Origin: Molanna angustata
Lineage: Eukaryota; Arthropoda; Insecta; Trichoptera; Molannidae
Assembly: GCA_963576475.1 (NCBI GenBank)
Contig: OY754990.1
Span: forward strand, 1,148,903-1,212,902
Reading direction: 5' to 3'
DNA length: 64,000 nt
The translations under genes were made by a program, and so were the position numbers. Below, in pieces: positions 60,378 to 64,000 of this stretch (its first letter is position 1; each line of letters opens with the position of its first letter). The notes below the pieces were generated by a model. It was not told the origin of the DNA, did no database searches, and was given only the letters and a program-made list of their open reading frames with translations.

Positions 60378-60660
60378 CTATTTTGTATGAAATATTCTGT
60401 AACATTGTTTGCCACGAGAAAGGCAATTACATTTCTCACAAAGTACTTTTGTTCTTGATTTACATGTTTTCAATCGATAAATACGTTGAATCGTAATTGC
60501 GTCGTCAAAAACTGGAATATGGTCATAACCATCATAACGGGTATCAATAGCAGGCATTTTTGATGGTCTGTATTGGATTTGACTCTTTTTCTTCATCTCC
60601 GATGTCCTCTGGTACCTTTCTTTGTTTTTCAGGGGATCCAATCAAAGATTCGGCAATCTG
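60378..60660 (-). pseudogene. piggyBac-like transposase C-terminus
   Basis: On the minus strand: PSKMPAIDTRYDGYDHIPVF, then RLKTCKSRTKVLCEKCNCLS and RGKQCYRIFHTK before the stop. The DTRYDGxxHxP stretch and the cysteine pairs C..C...C..C ending in CxxxFH form the zinc-ribbon end of piggyBac transposases. Upstream (60640-60720) IAESLIG and other pieces occur in shifted frames, and the DDD catalytic core is absent, so this is a truncated relic. It lies 2.7 kb from the TTAA-flanked MITE. Confidence 0.65.
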
Positions 60661-61104
60661 TAGCCAAAAAACAGGAGCAGTCTTCTCAGTACATCGTCTA
60701 AGTGATTACTAGTGATGAGTCCATAAAATGAATGTGTGGCTACCTTCGGAGAATACAAATCGCGCAGGCGCAGAATAGCTCAGCAATCTACCTGTGATAG
60801 AGCGAAAGGTCGTGCCACCATTTGTTTTGACAACCCTCCAGCCGACGGACGTATTCCCGCGAGAAGTCAGTTTTCCTTCGCATTCATTATTTCGCGATTT
60901 AATTTTATAATATTGATTTACAAAAGTGCGTATACATAATTAGAATAAAGTGACTGTAAAAACCAAATTTATCTCTTTTATTTAAAACACCTGTCATCCA
61001 TTCATGCACATTTAGGAATACTTTTGATAATGAACACACCTTCAGCGTAATTGAGAATTTATAGGAGTGATCTTAATCTTAAACCTGAAAACATGCATAC
61101 CTAA
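60661..61104. other. No gene recognised
   Basis: 60730-60900 is GC-richer than its surroundings. A 67-codon frame (60736-60939) has no recognised similarity. Confidence 0.3.
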
Positions 61105-61216
61105 AAATATCGTGTCTCCAGAATGTGGCAACTTGTTATTGGGTGCGTGTTAAATTAATATTTGACATAGTACAGCTGTTAGTTGCCCGAGAAGCAATAT
61201 TAAATAAATAAATAAA
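61105..61216 (+). mobile_element. SINE body and tail, 5'-truncated (copy 4)
   Basis: 'gtctccagaatgtggcaact' to 'gttgcccgagaagcaatatt' and (AAAT)n, the same as the 3' half of the SINE at 23017. The tRNA-like head is missing. Confidence 0.8.
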
Positions 61217-61249
61217 CACCACCCATTGTCTTTGTCTTAATCTAGGTTC

Positions 61250-62050
61250 TGTGTCACTCCATTTGTTGATCAAGTATATCAACACACCTCTCTATATAAA
61301 TTCTTGTCCATATTTGGGCTTTATTGTACACATTTTCTGCTGGTGTTTGAGGGTCAGTCAGAGGAGTCATCATAATATATTTTTTGACACTATAGCCGCT
61401 GTATGCAAGAAGCATGCCATCACCACTCATTATTTTCAAAATGTCGTTTTATAATACTAGAGTTAAAAATGGTGGAATCATGTGTTGATCCTGGCCATCT
61501 AACAACATTATCTCTAACGAGGAGAGAAGCTTCACAAACATACTGCACATTTAAGGATAAGTAACCCTTTCTGTTTCAAAACACTTCAGTATTTTCTCCA
61601 CCTGGTGACTGTATCCTTATATGCGTACAGTCAATGGCTCCAACTACACAAGGAAATCTGGTAATATTTATTTTTTTTTGTCCCACTGCTGTCCATAATT
61701 ATATATTTCTTCCTGAGTTTACATATTGCTTGTGATACTTTCCATACCACAGAGCATGCTGAAGCTTTGTAAAATCCAACAAAGTCTCCAACAGCTAACA
61801 ATATTGCTCCCTATGCATAAAACCTCAGTGCAATAATCAACTGGGTAGAGGGTAATAATGATACATCTCTATCCATTTGTGGTTGAAGATGGTGACCAAT
61901 TTGATGTAGTAGATCTTCAGCACAACCTTTTGATAGGTGAAATCGATAACATATAATAGTTTTAGAAAATTTTAATAACAAAAACGCGTAAAATATTACT
62001 TTAAAATAAAAAAAAATATCGGCCAACAAGCAAAAAGAACCTAAGCACAC
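61250..62050 (-). pseudogene. PIF/Harbinger transposase (HARBI1-like), decayed
   Basis: Minus-strand pieces in order: YRFHLSKGCAEDLLHQIGHH and STQLIIALRFYA (61811-61990), then in shifted frames AVGDFVGFYKASACSVVWKV, a VVGAIDCTHIRI-like segment near 61630, RKGLLILK, and finally GDGMLLAYSGYSVKKYIMM and TPLTDPQTPAENVYN (61254-61439). Frameshifts and stops are frequent. The order (helix-turn-helix-like start, DCTHI, later DSGYP-like SGYS) follows DDE_Tnp_4 transposases. Unlike the derivative at 27241 it keeps the centre but lacks the extreme C-terminus. Confidence 0.7.
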
Positions 62051-62379
62051 CTCGAGAAACAGAATAATGTCAAATTAACGGAAGGTCAAATTAATGAGAG
62101 AACCAGATTACTGCTTTACCGCTAGAAACATTGTCGGTTTGGCAAACAGACAGATTTTTACTGTAATATGTCTGACAGACGTTTATAATACGCAAAAGTT
62201 AGCAATTGTATTTTTTTCGGTTTATTAGGTCTATTATTTGACTAACGGATGTTTATAAGACCGGCCCTTATGCTCTCATTATGTGGTTGGTTTTTTTTAA
62301 CGTGTTAATTTTAAGGTGCATATTTTTCATGGAGTTTTCATGTCTCTGAAAATCATTTTTATCCTGGGAAGGTTTTTGA
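62051..62379. other. No feature recognised
   Basis: AT-rich sequence between two relics; no coding signal. Confidence 0.35.
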
Positions 62380-63120
62380 GATAAAAAATAAATAATAACA
62401 AGATCTAAATCGTCTGCATACACAAATATTTGACTAGACTTACTGAATATAGACCCAGATATCCTCTGCCTCTTTACAAACTTTTCCAGGGAAATATTGA
62501 AAAAGAGAGAAGCCAGGTCATCTCCTTGGTTTAATACATTGTATGTCTGGAAGGGATATGAGATGCTTTTCTAAATTTTTATCCGACATTGTGTATTATA
62601 CATAAATAGCATTGTGAGCCGGAGTAGTTTTTGTGGAATATTTAGTTCCCCCATGGCCTCAAATAATTTGTGTCTGGAGATACTATTGAATGCAGATTTG
62701 AAGTCTACAAACATATGGTGGGTCATTCTCAGAGTAAAAATTTGATCAACTGTTAATCTGCCAGGCCTAAACAAATGGAAGCAATCTATCAAAAACCTTA
62801 TATACAGTGTCCAGTAATGTTATTCCTCTCTAGTTACTGCAATCCAAAGCATCTTCTTTCTTGTGCAAAGGACATATGGCACCTGTATTCCAATCCTGTG
62901 GCATTGTTTCTGACTCCCAAACTTGGTAAGTTGGTGCAACATCAGACTTACACCTCTGCCGCCATATTTGATCAGTTCTCCTGGAATACCATCTTGATCT
63001 GGAGATTTATCGTTTTTAAGGCACCTTATGCTGCAACACACTTTGACAATTGTGTGGGGGTTCGATAGACCATTACTTTTGTTCAACGAGCTATCTACAT
63101 TAAGATCAATACTGCTCTGA
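62380..63120 (-). pseudogene. LINE reverse transcriptase relic (RTE-like)
   Basis: On the minus strand: CLKNDKSPDQDGIPGELIKY (63030), CTRKKMLW, then HLFRPGRLTVDQIFTLRMTH, HMFVDFKSAFNSISRHKLFE (motif A), LNQGDDLASLFFNISLEKFV (motif B-like) and IFVYADDLDLV near 62420 (YADD). At least three frameshifts or stops separate these pieces. The SPDxDGIPxELIK and VDFKxAFxSI wording is typical of the endonuclease-reverse transcriptase LINEs often called RTE-like. Confidence 0.7.
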
Positions 63121-63335
63121 ATGTTGTCTCAGCATACATTTAGCAATTCGTCGGAATGTTAAGCCCAACAACTTACTGTATACCCATTCTGTCATTCAAC
63201 ATTTCCACTCTTTATTTCTACATTCTGCAATTTTAGTTTAGAAAACCTTCCTCTGCTGGTTTCTGCCTTCCTTATTTTCTACTGGTTTATACTCTTGTAT
63301 TACTTTTTGTTCTTAGTGTTTAAGTTATGCCTTAG
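63121..63335. other. No feature recognised
   Basis: T-rich, non-coding. It may hold the 3' flank of the zinc-finger locus on the minus strand. Confidence 0.3.
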
Positions 63336-64000
63336 AGAATATCTTCCCACATACATTGTATGCATGTAGTTTTTCGCCCGAATGAGTAAGTTGATGTTGT
63401 TTCAAACATTCGGTTCTAGAGAAGTTCTTCCCACACACATTACATTAATGTGTTTTTACAATCGAATGAATTAGTATATGTAATTTTAAAAGTCCTCTCA
63501 TAGAAAATATCTTCCCACAGATATTGCATTCGTGTGGTTTTTCGACAGAATGAGTTAGTTGACGATTGTTTATGTGTTGTCTTTTAGAGAATGTCTCCTC
63601 ACACACATGTGGTTTTTCGCCTAAATGAGAACCTATATGTTGCTTTAAATGTTCCCTTCGTGAGTATGTCTTCTCACATACATTGCATGAATATGGTTTT
63701 TCGCCTGAATGAATTCGTTTATGGTGGTTTAAACTTTTTGTTAGAGAGAATTTTTTCCCACACACATTGCATTCATGTGGTTTTTCGCCTGAATGAGTTA
63801 GTTGATGATTATTTAAAGTTTCCTTTCGAGAGAACGTCCTTTTACAAACATTGCATTTATGTGGTTTTTCACCCGAATGAGTGAGATGATGTGATTTTAA
63901 AATACTCTTGTGAGAAAATGTCTTCCCACAGATATTGCATTCATGTGGTTTTTCACCCGAATGAGTGAGTTGATGTTGTTTTAAACTTGACGTTTGAGAG
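63336..64000 (-). pseudogene. C2H2 zinc-finger protein, C-terminal part, eroding (runs off the window)
   Basis: The minus-strand frame is open from the window edge: fingers HECNICGKTFSHKSILKSHH, HKCNVCKRTFSRKETLNNHQ, HECNVCGKKFSLTKSLNHHK and YSCNVCEKTYSRREHLKQHI. A defective one follows (VCEETFSKRQHINNRQLTH, missing the first Cys and one His), then HECNICGKIFSMRGLLKLHI. TAA at 63445-63447 stops the frame. The same frame continues with one more full finger (CNVCGKNFSRTECLKQHQLT) and half of another, so the stop probably truncates a once longer array. The N-terminus lies beyond 64000. Finger sequences differ clearly from the 52.5-kb locus. Confidence 0.8.

Overview
The window is transposon-dense, AT-rich animal DNA, most likely from an insect. 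The clues are BEL/Pao, Ty3/Gypsy, Jockey-like, L2/CR1-like and Helitron elements, a tRNA-derived SINE, and many short tacctac/gtaggta runs as seen in moth and some hemipteran genomes. I cannot fix the order. I see no operons, rRNA or tRNA genes. The only candidates for cellular genes are two C2H2 zinc-finger loci (52.5-54.7 kb, plus strand; 63.3-64.0 kb, minus strand, running off the window). Both carry frame-breaking changes.

Layout. 0-9.2 kb: LINE fragments, including an almost open LINE ORF2 with a poly-A tail (about 1.8-4.4 kb) and a minus-strand LINE with endonuclease and reverse transcriptase (6.2-8.9 kb). 9.24-33.06 kb: a Ty3/Gypsy element with two 560-bp LTRs of about 99% identity and the same 5-bp target duplication outside each. 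Its interior is swollen to 22.7 kb by an 18-bp minisatellite, nested foldback MITEs, LINE pieces, SINEs, a Harbinger deletion derivative and a pair of inverted 331/335-bp repeats 15 kb apart. Its own coding part is a gag fragment joined directly to the end of integrase. 33.5-43.4 kb: a second, minus-strand Gypsy element (3' LTR with tandem promoter-like repeats, 3' minisatellite, integrase end) interrupted by a BEL/Pao element (36182-42018) that has both LTRs and a matching 5-bp target duplication but no integrase core.

43.4-46.2 kb: two plus-strand LINE 3' parts in tandem. 47.8-51.6 kb: a minus-strand Helitron Rep-helicase reading frame with two in-frame stops and a truncated helicase. 52.5-54.7 kb: a 22-finger zinc-finger array built by 84-bp and 1092-bp duplications. 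55.2-59.9 kb: a SINE head, an unidentified repeat family (R) in head-to-head copies, and a 694-bp fully palindromic MITE flanked by TTAA. 59.9-63.1 kb: a long TA tract, piggyBac, Harbinger and LINE relics.

The loci do not form a pathway. The window is best read as a record of nested insertions, internal deletions and tandem expansions. The strongest unusual signals are the split Gypsy element with inverted repeats inside it, the nuclear-receptor-like IR3 palindrome/TATA array, the 141-bp LTR triplication, the nested foldback MITEs and the expanding zinc-finger array. Identifications were made by reading motifs; no database search was possible.
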